Assembly (NCBI RefSeq): GCF_003255815.1
Contig: NC_037683.1
Span: forward strand, 79,635,775-79,699,774
Source: Theropithecus gelada
Taxonomy: Eukaryota; Chordata; Mammalia; Primates; Cercopithecidae
DNA: 64,000 nucleotides
Direction: 5' to 3'
Under the pieces are notes generated by a model. It was not told where the DNA came from. It searched no databases and saw only the letters and a list, made by a program, of their open reading frames with translations. Every line of letters begins with the position of its first letter. The first letter of the stretch is position 1. Shown here one piece after another: positions 11,483-22,594 of this stretch. Position numbers and translations under genes: made by a program.

Positions 11483-13278
11483 TCTGAAAAAACATTATTA
11501 ATTGCACATGAGAATCATATTAAACTCTACCTATCCCAGTTATCTAAGGCTTCTAGAAGAGAAGTGACAGGAAATCTCATCTTGAAACATTGACATCTCT
11601 TTAGGAAGAATTGGAGTTTTTATTGGCACCTTTCTTCTGTAAATATAATGGCCAGTTAAGGTGGATAATGTTCATGGTTAATCAAATCTGGATGGGTTTA
11701 CATAGAAAAAAAATTTAGTTGTCTGGTTCTTAAGAATTTTTTTAACTGAGTGCATAAAAACCCGTATAAAGATGTGACACCCCTGTGTGAAAGAAGATGC
11801 CCTGTTCTCAGAGCTAATGGAAAGTGTCATCTGTGTAGAATCAATTATTGTAGATGGCTCATTCATTCACTTATTTCTTCAACCACAATGTTTTTCAGTG
11901 CAAAAAGCGCCCTAGCATTAGGTGCAGATATTGTGAATATAAATAGAGATGGTGTATGTGCTCAAGGCACTCATTGTCTAATAAACAGGGAGATGAACAT
12001 ACCCTGAATGTACACCATCTATAATGCAGACACAAGAGGTGAGAAAGACTATGGGAGACACGAGTAACTGTCTTAGCTAGGGAGAGCTGGAGGTAGCACT
12101 AAGAGGTAACATGTGGGCTTTGTCTTCCAGAATGGATGGCAGAAATGTGCAGTGGAAATGTCAGGAAAAGGCATGTGTGCTAGACATCCTGTTTGCCCTT
12201 CCAGATCCCACACTTCTGACCTGAATGAATCATATCGACAGGTTCTTGAACCCTTTGGCTTTAAGTTATGATGGTGAACGGGAAGCCCAAACAGGCAATT
12301 GGTGGAAGAGGAGAGTGAGGTCAGGATATTTTATTCCCCTGGTTTCATTGCTGAGAAGTTGCTTCAGGCGGGCTGTTTCTAAATCAAAGGACATGGCTCC
12401 TCTCAAAGTGACCCTACAGGAACCTCTCTTTTTGAGTCCCAGTAAATATTCTCCCCTCTTCCCTTCCAGCACATGAGTGGTAATGTCTCCACTGTGGCTG
12501 ACCCTATGTTACTGCATCAGCCTTTGAGGTTCTGCTCCCTGCATTCCCCCTCCTGTGAAAGTTTCCCTTTATACATAAATCCCTTTAGACGTCATTTTGG
12601 GTGTGCTACCTTATCCCAGTTGGTACTCTGGCTAATGCAGCATTTGAGAATGAGTGGACAAACAGATCAGAGACAAAGAGTGGAAAAACGTACAATGTGT
12701 TTGGGAGCCATTGTAGGGTTCAGAGATTCTGTAGTATAAGGCGCTCTCTGATGGGGCAGAAGTATCAGATGTTTGTACACTATGGCGTCAGGACATGACA
12801 GGATTAGATCTGAGATTAGAAGGGCCAACCTGGCAGCAATGTGGATAATAAACTGGAAAGAAGGAGTTGAGAGACTCTTCTGTGGCTCCAGCTGCCTTCA
12901 GAAGATATTGCTGTGGTTCCAGGTTTAGCTAGGTGACATCAGCGGCTGGGGTCCTGAAACTCTACCCCTTTCCTCTGGCTTTGTAGCCTGCTGTCACTAG
13001 TTTTAGGTTATTTTGTCATCCCATATTTGGCTTTCAACTCCTCTATCACCTGGGTAACCAATGGCTTTGTAGTAAATTTCTTCTTTTATAAATACTTGAA
13101 GTGTTTTTTTTGTTTGTTTGTTTTTCTATTTAGACCCAGATGAATACAAGGTTCTTAACAGCCAGGATGATGAGGTGGCAAAGAGTGATATGTTCCAAAA
13201 GGGAAAACTCATTGGCAAAGGGTTGCTATCTCCTCTCCACCCAGAAATGGTTTACTCTCTTTAATGATAGGCAAAACA
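11483..13278. other. Mostly unique sequence with a diverged L2-like patch
   Basis: At about 11850-12005 the words ATTCATTCACTTATTTCTTCAACC, then GATATTGTGAATATA, then GTGCTCAAGGCACTC suggest the reverse complement of an L2 3' end. The remainder shows no recognised gene; the frame at 11750-12007 falls in this diverged region. Confidence 0.45.
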
Positions 13279-13505
13279 GTGATTTTTACATGGATTCCCG
13301 AGCAGGCTGCCTGGGTTAGTTAGCCTGCCTCACTGATCCCATGTCAGTGTTCTCATCTGTGTGCCGTGTTTCCTCACATGCAAAATGAAGAAAATCACAC
13401 CTCTTTTAGGAGATTGTAAGCATTAAATGATCTAATACAGCATGTATACAATTATTTTAAAAGTTCTAGCTGGATATTCAGTCCCATATAAATACTAGCT
13501 ACTAT
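13279..13505 (+). repeat. MIR SINE fragment
   Basis: GCTGCCTGGGTTAG, then TCATCTGTGTG, TCCTCACATGCAAAATGAAG and ATTAAATGATCTAATACA follow MIR order. Confidence 0.65.
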
Positions 13506-14799
13506 TATTTGCCTAAGGCCTCTGAGTTGGAGCACGAAGCACTTGTGCCTCCCTGGGTCTCAAACACCAAGGGTCATCCACATTTTTGAATCATAGGTTT
13601 TAGCTGCGATATCCTTTTTAAGGATCACAGCTTTGAAGGTTGGAGGAAGCATGTGCTGATTGACAGGGATGCTGTGAGGAGAAATAATTTTCCAGGGGCA
13701 AGCAGTGGTTACCATGGTTTCCAACTGGCAGAAACTCCAAGGTCAATTCCTGGAAAATATTTCACTGCTGATATGAGCAGGGTGGTTCCTCTACATTCCT
13801 AATCACTTCCTCTGCACCAGGGCAGATTGAGCCTTGCTTTCAGGCAGCAGGAAAGAGAAATCTGAATAAGTAGACATCAGAAAACATAGCCATCCAGCTG
13901 ACCACTGACCATGAAGTCAAATACAGTTGATTCCCCAGGGGAGCCAGAAAAGGGAAGTGTCATTTGGAGCAATGAAATTTTAATAACCACAGAGGGAATA
14001 AAGCATTTTGTTATAAGACTCAGGTCTGCATTGATAAAGATCACTGGTGACAACTTACACTATTTGAAATTTTAGTTCTGTTCTATGAGTGAGTAATTTT
14101 TACTTCTCCAGAAATGCAAGTCTCAAGGCACTGGGGGAAATCGCAGTGCACAAAGCCTTGGTAAAAGCCACAGCACAACCCAGCACCTCACTTAACTCTG
14201 TGGATCTATTTCATCCTCAAGTCACTTCTCCTTCCTTTGGAATTAAGCTCCTCTGACAGCCCAGCTGCAACATCTATTAAATATTTTTTCTCTATAGAGT
14301 GGCTCCAGTTGTTTCCAGGAAGCCTTTCCCACAGGGAAGGGGATTACTTTCAGAAGCCTGTTCTCCAGGGCAGTGGCCTCCCCACAGGTGTTCAGCATTT
14401 CAGGGCAGCCCCATTAGCCAGGCTCTGAAGGTGGGTGTGTTCATTACAGACAGGATGAGGAGTTGTTTTATAAAAGATCTAAAAGATGCAAGTTTCTCTA
14501 CCATGGAAAACTCTGCCTGAGTAAAATACCAAATTTTAAAAAAAGAAGAAGAAAAGAAAAATAACCTTGTACCAATTGGTAACAACTCAGAAAATAACAC
14601 TACAAATTAAACAGTCATTTGAATGCTTTTGAAAATGTTTTTAAATGACAACTTAGAGAAGTCAAACCAATGTTGTCTTCTACTTATGCAGGATTAACAC
14701 TCATCTTTTTATAGGGAAGGGAGGGCCTAGCCATCTACTTACAAAGCTGTAATAAAGAATGAAGAAAAAGAAGTTGTGTTTAGGACTTGTGACATTTTT
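13506..14799. other. Unique sequence
   Basis: No transposon or exon is recognised. Frames of up to 73 codons near 14237-14600 overlap on opposite strands. Confidence 0.5.
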
Positions 14800-15166
14800 T
14801 AATGGCTACATATTCTTTGTAGCTACTCCTATCAAGAGGTGAAGTTTGTTTCCCCTGCTCTTAAATCTAGACTGGTCTTGAAGATTGCTTTGGCTAACAG
14901 AATGCATTGGAAGTGAAGTTGTGAGACTTCTTCGTCTTGGCTTCCAGAGGCCTGTAGCTTCTTCTCTCACCCTCTTGGATATTGCCCTGTATGAACAAGT
15001 CTGAGCTGGTCTGCTGGAGGGACCAGATGGAGGAGAACTGAGGCACCCTGATTAATGTCACCAACCACCAGTAATGTGAGTGAGGCCTTCTTAGACCACC
15101 CAGCCCCTGTCAAGTCACAGATGGCTGCAGCTGCATAAGTGACCTCAGGCTAAAGCAGCGGAACCA
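14800..15166 (+). repeat. MLT1-like (MaLR) LTR, left part
   Basis: The internal phrasing (TTGAAGATTGCTTTGGCTAACAGAATG, later CAGATGGAGGAGAAC) and the conserved 3' end that resumes after the inserted LTR (TTTTAAGCCATGAAATTTTGG, TTTGTTACATAGCAATAGATAACT) fit an old MaLR/ERVL-class LTR on the + strand. The subfamily is not assigned. Confidence 0.55.
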
Positions 15167-15518
15167 TGTATTAGTCTGTTTTCGTGAGCTGATAAAGACA
15201 TGCCCAAGACTGGCAATTTCCAAAAGAAAGAGGTTGAATCGACTTACAGTTCCACATGGCTGTGGAGGCCTCACAATCATGGCAGAAGGCAAGGAGGAGC
15301 AAGTCATGTCTTACATGGATGGTGGCAGGCAAAGAGAGAGCTTGTGCAGGGGAACTCCTCTTTATAGAAACACTGAATCTCGTGAGACTTATTCACTATC
15401 ACGAGAAAAGCACAGGAAAGACTTGCCCCCATGATTCAATTACCTCCCACCAGGTCCCTCCCACAACGCATGGGAATTCAAGATGAGATTTGGGTGGGGA
15501 CACAGCCAAACCGTATCA
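15167..15518 (-). mobile_element. Solitary THE1/MST-type MaLR LTR
   Basis: It starts TGTATTAGTCTGTTTTC and ends CACAGCCAAACCGTATCA, the reverse complement of the canonical THE1/MST LTR ends. Internal THE1 words are GGAGGCCTCACAATCATGGC and GATTCAATTACCTCCCACC. Both flanks carry AACCA (15162-15166 and 15519-15523), a perfect 5-bp target duplication. At 352 bp it is close to the full THE1 LTR length, with no internal region. Confidence 0.93.
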
Positions 15519-15640
15519 AACCATCTACCTGAGCCTAGCCCAAAGCACTGACCCAAATAAGATACTTGGTTGTTTTAAGCCATGAAATTTTGGAGTGGTT
15601 TGTTACATAGCAATAGATAACTGCCATAGGATTCATTTCT
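15519..15640 (+). repeat. MLT1-like (MaLR) LTR, right part
   Basis: Continuation of the LTR interrupted at 15167. TTGTTTTAAGCCATGAAATTTTGG followed by TTTGTTACATAGCAATAG is the typical 3' end of this LTR class. Confidence 0.6.
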
Positions 15641-16054
15641 AGTTTAGTGCTTGATTCATCTGAGAAATCAAGAAAATCATATTCAATTACAAAAAATATT
15701 CAAGCAATGAAGTATTCCCATTTACTAAATCTTTGAGACAACATTAGAGGATTGGAGACTTTATTTAGAAAATGTAAACAATCTGTCAAACAATTTGATT
15801 CCTTCATACATGCTCACTCTGAATACCCACCTTCATTTCTCAAAAGCAATTATTTTTATAAAAATTATGTGTAAAACTGACAAATTCTGACAGTCAGAAT
15901 TATCCTGGAACAATATAGTCACAGGCTTATTGATCATTTATTATTGGGTAATTTACTATTGTTCTGATCATTGGTTTATCTAAACTCTTTCCCTGTGTAG
16001 TAAAGAATTTAACCCAGCCCAAAGACAGATTGTGGGAGGTAATCTCTAAGTCCT
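15641..16054. other. Unique AT-rich sequence
   Basis: No recognisable repeat or gene is seen. Confidence 0.5.
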
Positions 16055-16615
16055 TGAATTATCATGCTGGACAGGAGTGTCTTTGTTTGTCTGGGTGTCT
16101 TGGGTCAGCCATGTAGTGACCATGTGTTTTAAGGTAGGAGCCCTGAGCCACAACAACACTGTGATTTAGGGTGGGAGTTTTGGGTTGTGTAGTATCAGCT
16201 TGACTTCCTGTGGGGCTAAACGTTGAGAAAAATCATGTGGGCAGTTGACCGTGCCTACGTGATGGAGCCCCAGTGAGAATTCTGGATATCAAAGCTTAGC
16301 AAGCTTCCCTTGTTGGCAATACTCCATGCACATTGTCACACATCAATGCTTTGAAATAGCACTTTCCTTACTCCATGGGGAGAGAATAATTAGAAACTCC
16401 ACTTTCAGCTACCTTTCCTTGACTCTGCCCTATGACTTACTTCTTCCCTTGGCTAATTTTAATCTGCATCTTTTCCTTGTAATAAGCCATAACCATGAGT
16501 ATAAAATAGCTTTCAGTGACATCTGAGAGTCTTTCTAATGAGTTATCAAAACCAAGGGTGGTTTTGGGAACACCTTGAACTTGCAGTTGATTTCAGAAGA
16601 GTGTAGTCCTATGTG
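16055..16615 (+). repeat. ERVL/MaLR-class LTR remnant
   Basis: The 3' part reads TTGTAATAAGCCATAACCATGAG, TATAAAATAGCTTTCAGTGACATCTGAG, then TGAGTTATCAAAACC and TTGGGAACACCTTGAACTTGCAG. This is the polyadenylation-signal and U5-like part of an old ERVL-class LTR. Its edges are not sharp and its subfamily is uncertain. Confidence 0.5.
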
Positions 16616-16629
16616 AGCTGTTCCCCTAA

Positions 16630-16790
16630 CTTTGCAGTTAGTCAACTTTTGCACCCTTTCAAGATGCAATTCAACCCTGCCTCCAGGAAACCTTTCCTGA
16701 CTACCTCAATTTAAAAAAAATCTTCTGAATTCTTACATTGTGTAGGGCTAACCTGTAATTATCTTGCAGTATTTGGAAAATGGCTTCTGG
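16630..16790 (+). repeat. L2 LINE 3' fragment
   Basis: TTTCAAGATGCAATTCAACCCTGCCTCCAGGAAACC followed by TTTCCTGACTACC matches the L2 3' untranslated region on the + strand. Confidence 0.6.
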
Positions 16791-16904
16791 CTTTGCTATT
16801 GATCATATTGATAGGTAGATCTATCACAGGTCATGTATTAGATTTTAGTGCCTGGAGGATTCAGCCTGTTTCTTGAACCCTTTCTACTAGCCAGCACATT
16901 GTTT

Positions 16905-16906
<2 letters not shown>

Positions 16907-16940
<34 letters not shown>

Positions 16941-17220
16941 AGACGGAGTCTCGCTCTGTCGCCCAGGCTGGAGTGCAGTGGCCGGATCTCAGCTCACTGC
17001 AAGCTCCGCCTCCCGGGTTCACGCCATTCTCCTGCCTCAGCCTCCCAAGTAGCTGGGACTACAGGCGCCCGCCACCTCGCCCGGCTAGTTTTTTGTACTT
17101 TTTAGTAGAGACGGGGTTTCACCGTATTAACCAGGATGGTCTCAATCTCCTGACCTCGTGATCCGCCCGTCTCGGCCTCCCAAAGTGCTGGGATTACAGG
17201 CTTGAGCCACCGCGCCCGGC
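16907..17220 (-). mobile_element. Young AluY, Old World monkey type
   Basis: A T run of about 33 leads into an almost undiverged Alu carrying AGTGGCCGGATCTCAGCTCA (reverse of the GATCCGGCCACT marker) and GCCCGGCTAGTTTTTTGTA. A perfect 16-bp target duplication CCAGCACATTGTTTTC flanks it (16891-16906 and 17221-17236). The low divergence and long tail indicate a recent insertion. Confidence 0.95.
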
Positions 17221-17329
17221 CCAGCACATTGTTTTCAATTAAACTCTGTGGTGTTTAAAAAAGAAATTGCTGCTTCTAGCATCAACTAGGAATTTCTGAA
17301 ATATAGGTTAATTAATAAGACTGAAATAA

Positions 17330-17357
17330 TTATTCATTCATTCAACAAATGTTTATT
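17330..17357 (-). repeat. L2 LINE 3' fragment, first piece
   Basis: ATTCATTCATTCAACAAATG then TTTATT is the reverse complement of an L2 3' end. It continues after the Alu as GAGCATCTACTAAGTGCTAGG. Confidence 0.65.
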
Positions 17358-17654
17358 GGCTGGGCGCAGTGGCTCATTCCTGTAATCCCAGCACTTTGGG
17401 AGGTCGAGGTGGGCAGATCATTTGAGGTCAGGAGTTTGAGACCAGCCTGGCCAACATGGTGAAACCCTGTCTCTACTAAAAATACAAAAATCAGTCAGGC
17501 ATGGTGGCACATGCCTGTAATCCCAGCTACTCAGGAGGCTGAGGCAGGAGAATCACTTGAACTCGAGAGGCAGTGGTTGCAGTGAGCCAAGATTGTGCCA
17601 CTGTACTCCAACCTGGGCAACAGAGCGAGACTCTGTCTTAAAAAAAAAAAAAAA
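17358..17654 (+). mobile_element. AluS-class element
   Basis: A complete dimeric Alu from GGCTGGGCGCAGTGGCTC to a short A tail, inserted inside an L2. S-type words include TTTGAGGTCAGGAGTTTGAG and GGCCAACATGGTGAAACC. Confidence 0.92.
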
Positions 17655-17767
17655 TTAATTGAGCATCTACTAAGTGCTAGGCTCCAGGGATCGGCAACAA
17701 GCAAAATAAATTTCTATTTTTAGGAAGTTTCCATTCTGGAAGATAAAGATGACAAATAAAACATACC
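17655..17767 (-). repeat. L2 LINE fragment, second piece
   Basis: GAGCATCTACTAAGTGCTAGGCTCCAGGGATC then AACAAGCAAAATAAA continues the antisense L2 from before the Alu. Confidence 0.65.
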
Positions 17768-17975
17768 TTTTCTTTTTTGAGGCAGGGTCTCACTCTGTTG
17801 TTCAGGATGGAGTACATGGTGTGATCATGATTCACTGCAGCCTTCACCTCCTGGACTCAAGCATCCTCCCATCTCAGCCTCCCAAGTATCTGGGACTACA
17901 GGCATGCACCACCATACTTGGCTAGTTTTTTCTATTTTTTTGTGGAGCTGGGGTCTTGCTTTGTTGTTCAGGCTG
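17768..17975 (-). mobile_element. AluJ-class element, truncated
   Basis: GAGGCAGGGTCTCACTCTG through TGGGGTCTTGCTTTGTTGTTC is an old, diverged Alu read from the tail side. It stops within the left monomer, so about 90 bp at its 5' end are missing. It also lies within the L2. Confidence 0.8.
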
Positions 17976-18170
17976 CATATATGCTATTATATTAGATAGC
18001 GATAAGCACTAGAAAGAACAATCAAGCGGAATAAGAAAATAAAGTGTGGTGAGGATAATTAGTTTAGAGAGGATGATCAAGGGAGGCTTCTCAAAGCACG
18101 TGACATCTCAACAGAGATCTGAATGCAGCAAGAGAGTGAACCATGCAGATAAGGTTTGCAAACCTGGCCT
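17976..18170 (-). repeat. L2 LINE fragment, third piece
   Basis: TAGCGATAAGCACTAGAAAG, then GGGAGGCTTCTCAAAG and GTGACATCTCAACAGAGATC, is the next part of the antisense L2 3' region. Confidence 0.6.
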
Positions 18171-18835
18171 AAATGTTTCCATTGTCTAATGACTTCAGTA
18201 GCCAAATGCATTCAAGAATGTGGCTGTTCAATTTATTGAATGGTAGATTACTTTAAAAAAAAAAGGTTTTTTAATGAGTAAGGAATTCAAATCCAGTCTT
18301 AACACATAGATACATTCTCATAGTCCCTTTAAAAATAAAAATAAAAAAATTACTGACATGTAAACAGTTTGCATGTGGAAGAGGAACAAAGAACGTTTAT
18401 AGCTGATTGAAGACAAAGTTCAACCTTGTAATAGTCTTTATGTTTCAAATTTCTTGAGACACTCAGGGGGACAACTTCTGTCTAAATAATCATTCCACTA
18501 GGGGAGGAACCCTTGAAACAAATCACCCCTTTGTTAGACTGAGGAATGTGCAGTTGAAGCTTGACAAGCTATGGCACAATTCTAAAGATAGGTGAGTGAT
18601 TCAAATAGAAGGATCTTCGCAAAGCTAAATGTGAAGAATAACTTTTTGAATATAAATCGCAAAACCCAGAGAAAACTGTCTTATGCTTTTTCACTGTATT
18701 TTGTTTCAACAAACAAACCAAGTTTCACTAATTTATTTTATTTTATTTTATTTTTGAACAGAAAGAAATCTCATTACAGGGAGAACTGGGAACTCCATGA
18801 TAAGAAAGGTACGACTTTTAAATATGGTGACTGTG
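18171..18835. other. Unique AT-rich sequence with a TTTTA tract
   Basis: No gene is seen. A short (TTTTA)n run lies at 18730-18752 and an A-rich AAAAATAAAAATAAA run at about 18328-18350. The 103-codon frame at 18592-18903 runs out of unique DNA into the next Alu. Confidence 0.5.
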
Positions 18836-19142
18836 GGCTGGGCACGGTGGCTCATGCTTGTAATCTCAGCACTTTGGGAGGCAGAGGTGGGTGGATCACC
18901 TGACGTCAGGGGTTCAAGACCAGCCATGGTCAACATGGCGAAACCCCCTCTCTATTAAAAATGCAAAATTAGCCAGGTGTGGTGGCGCGTGCCTGTAAAC
19001 CCAGCTACTTGGGAGCCTGAGGCAGGAGAATCACTTGAACCCGGGAGGCGGAGGTTGCTGTGAGCCGAGATCATGCCACCGCACTCCAGCCTGGGCGACA
19101 CGAGCAAGACTCTGTCAAAAAAAAAAAAAAAAAAAAAAAAAA
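18836..19142 (+). mobile_element. AluS-class element
   Basis: A full-length Alu with a tail of about 28 A. The flanks ATGGTGACTGT and ATGGCGATTGT look like a target duplication that has gained two changes. Confidence 0.92.
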
Positions 19143-20044
19143 GATGGCGATTGTCAGAGCTGTCCCATTCCCACCTTCTGATTTCGCTTGGTCCTTGTCA
19201 TTGTTCTATTCTTCATGATGAGCAAGGAATGTACGATGGACATCATGTTTGAATATGGGAATTCTTCTGTGATCTGGAATTCCTCTCCCCACAAGGCTCT
19301 GTTCTTTGGCACTCTTGCACATATGCACTGAAATAATTAAATGTCATGGAAATCCTAAAATACTTTGAATCATCAAAATGGGCTTAAATTATGTCAGGAT
19401 AGCTGTGGTATTGAGTATGTTATGTATTCTAGTTCTTTAAAAACGATGAGCCAGGTATTGTATATGTGGGTAAGGCTTGAGTAACCTGAATAATCATTAA
19501 CTAGGATATACCACAACAAATAATTTTTCAAGCAAGTTTTTTTTTCTAGATAGCAAGACAAGATGTCTTGGTTTGAAACAGGTGGGAAAAGGAAAGGGGA
19601 TATATGAGAGCTCATTTGTCATGGTAGTGTTAGAGCTGAAGTCCATGTTTTTAGGTCTCCAGAATACCACTTTTATTTAGTATTTTCCCTCTTCTCTTTC
19701 TTGGTTCCCAGCAAAATGGTGAAAATCTTGCTGAGAAATGGTACCATGAGAAAAAGTTGAGAAAAGAGGGGGCAGATCCGCCTCAGAGAAGTTGCTATGG
19801 AGCAGGAGAAAAGAGGGAAGTGCCTTGCCCATTTCTCTCTCTTTTCCCCTCCAAACATACTAGAAGATTGGTATTTAATGTGTTGGCAGCGTCTTTGTAG
19901 AGAAATGAACATCTTTTCTGGGTACTGGGGGAGGGAACGTGCTGGTTGCCATACCTATATTTGTCAAATGGGAGTCATGCTAAGAAACCCAAAAATAAAA
20001 ATAATTTTAGGGTAAAGTCTTAGGAACTTAAAATCCATTTATTT
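19143..20044. other. Unique sequence
   Basis: No repeat or exon is recognised. Overlapping frames on both strands at 19673-20015 are not family-like. Confidence 0.5.
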
Positions 20045-20270
20045 AGAATTAAATAAACACCTTCTAGATACCATTCCTCAGCTAAGTGCTATGAAGGACA
20101 TTAAATAAGTATAACAGATAGTCCCTACTTAGCATTCAGCATCTAATTAACTTACATATTTGACTAAGGGTGGTGAAAGACATGAAAGAAAGATAATACA
20201 TGGACCTGGCTTTCTAAGACCTCATGGTTTTGTGGGAAATAAAAGACATGCACTTGAAATATTTAAAATG
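20045..20270 (-). repeat. Diverged L2-like fragment
   Basis: AAATAAACACCTTCTAGATACC, then CTCAGCTAAGTGCTATG and GTCCCTACTTAGCA, resembles the reverse complement of an L2 3' end. Confidence 0.4.
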
Positions 20271-20524
20271 TTTAAATATTCCTAGGCAGGAAATATAAGC
20301 GCCTGAATGGTTTGCAGAGTCTAAACAGTCATTTGTTAGAAGAGAAAACAAGGGTGGGCTGCAATGGGATTCATTGATGAGGAAGGACGTGCTAGTACCT
20401 GTGGGGTCTTTGTTTGTAAACCATTTTAATTCACAATGAAGTATACTTACCATAAATCCATAAAGAGAAATTTAGGCAAACATATATACATAGGACAGCA
20501 ATGCTATAAAATGGGCCAAGGCAC

Positions 20525-21196
20525 TGCTAGAAAAAAATAACATAACTTAAAAGTATATTAAACCCTGGCAAGAATTTAAAAATATTGAAGATAAAGTTAC
20601 TATGTGACCCAGAAATTTCACTCACATGTATATACTGAAAATAACTGAAAACATATGTCCTCCCAAAAACTTGTACATGAGTGCTTATAGTGGCATTACT
20701 CACAATAGCCAAAAAGTGGGAACAATTTAAATGTCTATCACTTGATGAATGAACAAATTGTTATATCCATACAAGGTAATGTTACTGAACAAGGAAAAGG
20801 AATTATCTACTGACACATACTCTACACAGATGAAGTCTGAAAACATTATGCTAAGTGAAAGAAGTCATACTCAAAAGATGACATATTACATGACTCTGTT
20901 CATATAAAATATTCAGAATGGACAAATCCGTACAAACAGAAAACAGACTAGTGATCCCCAGGGGTTGGAGAGAGCAGAGAACAGGGAGTGACTGCTTAAC
21001 AGGTTCAGATGAGGTTTTTTGGTAGAGTGATAAAAATGTTCCAAAATTAGAGAGTGGTGATGGTTGTACAACTTGGTGAATATACTAAAAAAAAAATCAC
21101 TGAATTGTACACTTTAAATTGTACACAGTATGTATCTATTTAAAAAGATAAATTTTATGGTACATTAATTGTATCTTAATAAAGTTGTTAAAGAAA
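20525..21196 (+). repeat. L1M 3' end fragment
   Basis: Typical old L1 3' region: TATGTGACCCAGAAATTTCAC, CACAATAGCCAAAAAGTGGG, AGTGATCCCCAGGGGTTGG, GAATTGTACACTTTAAATTG, and an end at TCTTAATAAAGTTGTTAAAG. No reading frame survives. Confidence 0.85.
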
Positions 21197-21519
21197 AAGC
21201 CTAGAATGAATAGCTCTCTCAAAGTTGCTAAGAATGCTAGCTCCTAAGAGTACAATTACAAAACAGACACCTGAGAAATGAAGAAAATAAATGGGCAAAA
21301 TATAGGAGATTCATAGAAACAAGATTCTGTCTGGAGTTTTGTTTCTCTTAATGTTGTGTAAAGAATTAAAAACAAATCCTATAAGATACACCTGAAATAA
21401 GGGTGAAAATGGAGTGTTACGTGTCATTTTACATTGATAACTTAAAGGCATGGAATTATTATTTGTAAATGTCTTGTTAAAGATATATCAAAGTCTGATC
21501 CTTAAAAAAAAAACTTATT

Positions 21520-21822
21520 GGCCGGGCGCGGTGCCTCAAGCCTGTAATCCCAGCACTTTGGGAGGCCGAGACGGGCGGATCACGAGGTCAGGAGATCGAG
21601 ACCATCCTGGCTAACATGGTGAAACCCCGTCTCTATTAAGAAATACAAAAAACTAGCCGGGCGAGGTGGCGGGCGTCTGTAGTCCCAGCTACTCGGGAGG
21701 CTGAGGCCGGAGAATGGCGTGAACCCGGGAGGCGGAGCTTGCAGTGAGCTGAGATCCGGCCACTGCACTCCAGCCCGGGCGACAGAGCGAGACTCCGTCT
21801 CAAAAAAAAAAAACAAAAAAAA
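21520..21822 (+). mobile_element. Young AluY, Old World monkey type
   Basis: Very low divergence, with AACTAGCCGGGCGAGGTGG and GAGATCCGGCCACTGCAC. AAAAACTTATT flanks both sides (ending 21519 and starting about 21824). It landed about 20 bp upstream of an older Alu. Confidence 0.94.
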
Positions 21823-21840
21823 AACAAAAACTTATTTAGA

Positions 21841-22139
21841 GCCGGGCGTGGTGGCTCACGCCTGTAATCCCAGCACATTGGGCGGCCGAAATGGGCAGAT
21901 CGCCTGAGGTCAGGAGTTCGAGACCGGCATGACCAACAGAGAAACCTCGTCTCTACTAAAAATACAAAATTAGCTGGGCGTGGTGGCACATGCCTGTAAT
22001 CCCAGTTACTTGGGAGGCTGAGGCAGGAGAATCACTTGAACCTGGGAGGCGGAAGTTGCAGTGAGCTTAGATTGCACCATTGCACTCCAGCCTGGACAAC
22101 AAGAGCAAAACTCCGTCTCAAAAAAAAAAAAAAAAAAAA
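21841..22139 (+). mobile_element. AluS-class element
   Basis: Full-length Alu, more diverged than its neighbour. The flanks TATTTAGA (about 21832-21839 and 22141-22148) are its target duplication, and the right one adjoins the tail end of an antisense L1M. Confidence 0.92.
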
Positions 22140-22594
22140 GTATTTAGAAATAATTTCAAATATACAGAAAAGGTATAAGAATAGTACAGAGAACACTCAT
22201 CTATACACTGTGCTGTACTTTATCATTGGTGCTTGTGCTGTCTCTCTTCCTTTCTTATCCCTTCCTCCCTTCTTTCCATCCCCTTTCTCTTTCTTCTCCC
22301 CTTTCTCTCTTCTCTATGTATATATATAAATGTATTTATATTTATATATATCTCAAATATCTATCTATCTCAGTATATAACATTTGAGACAGATAATACA
22401 TATTTGAAAGTTGGAAATATTATGTCCCTGTACCTAATTTATCAATGTGCAGTGTATATTTCCTAAGAATAAGAATACCATCTTACAGTGTTACATATCC
22501 AGAGTAAGATTACCAACTTCAGGAAATTTAACATTGATATAATACTTTAATATAATCTACTATCCAGCTTCCAATTTTGTCAAGGAACATGGTA
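22140..22594 (-). repeat. L1M (antisense) 3' end, first piece
   Basis: AAATAATTTCAAATATACAG, ATAGTACAGAGAACACTCAT and the later TCAGGAAATTTAACATTGAT are the reverse complement of an L1MC/L1ME-type 3' untranslated region, so the 3' end of this L1 points left. It includes a CT-rich stretch (22238-22316) and a TA-rich stretch (22317-22380), both internal to this L1 class. Confidence 0.75.
22238..22380. repeat. CT-rich then TA-rich low-complexity tract
   Basis: About 80 bases of CTTTCTCC-like pyrimidine run followed by TATATATAAATG and ATCTATCTATCTC. It lies inside the antisense L1M. Confidence 0.75.

Noticed and set aside
11201..11593. 130-codon + strand frame, and similar frames at 5649, 16848, 21636, 24696, 32241, 32368, 44980, 51707 and 61211
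   Set aside because: All translate Alu sequence on one strand or the other (SLALSPRLECSG / SRVAGTTG type words), which is a known artefact and not a gene.
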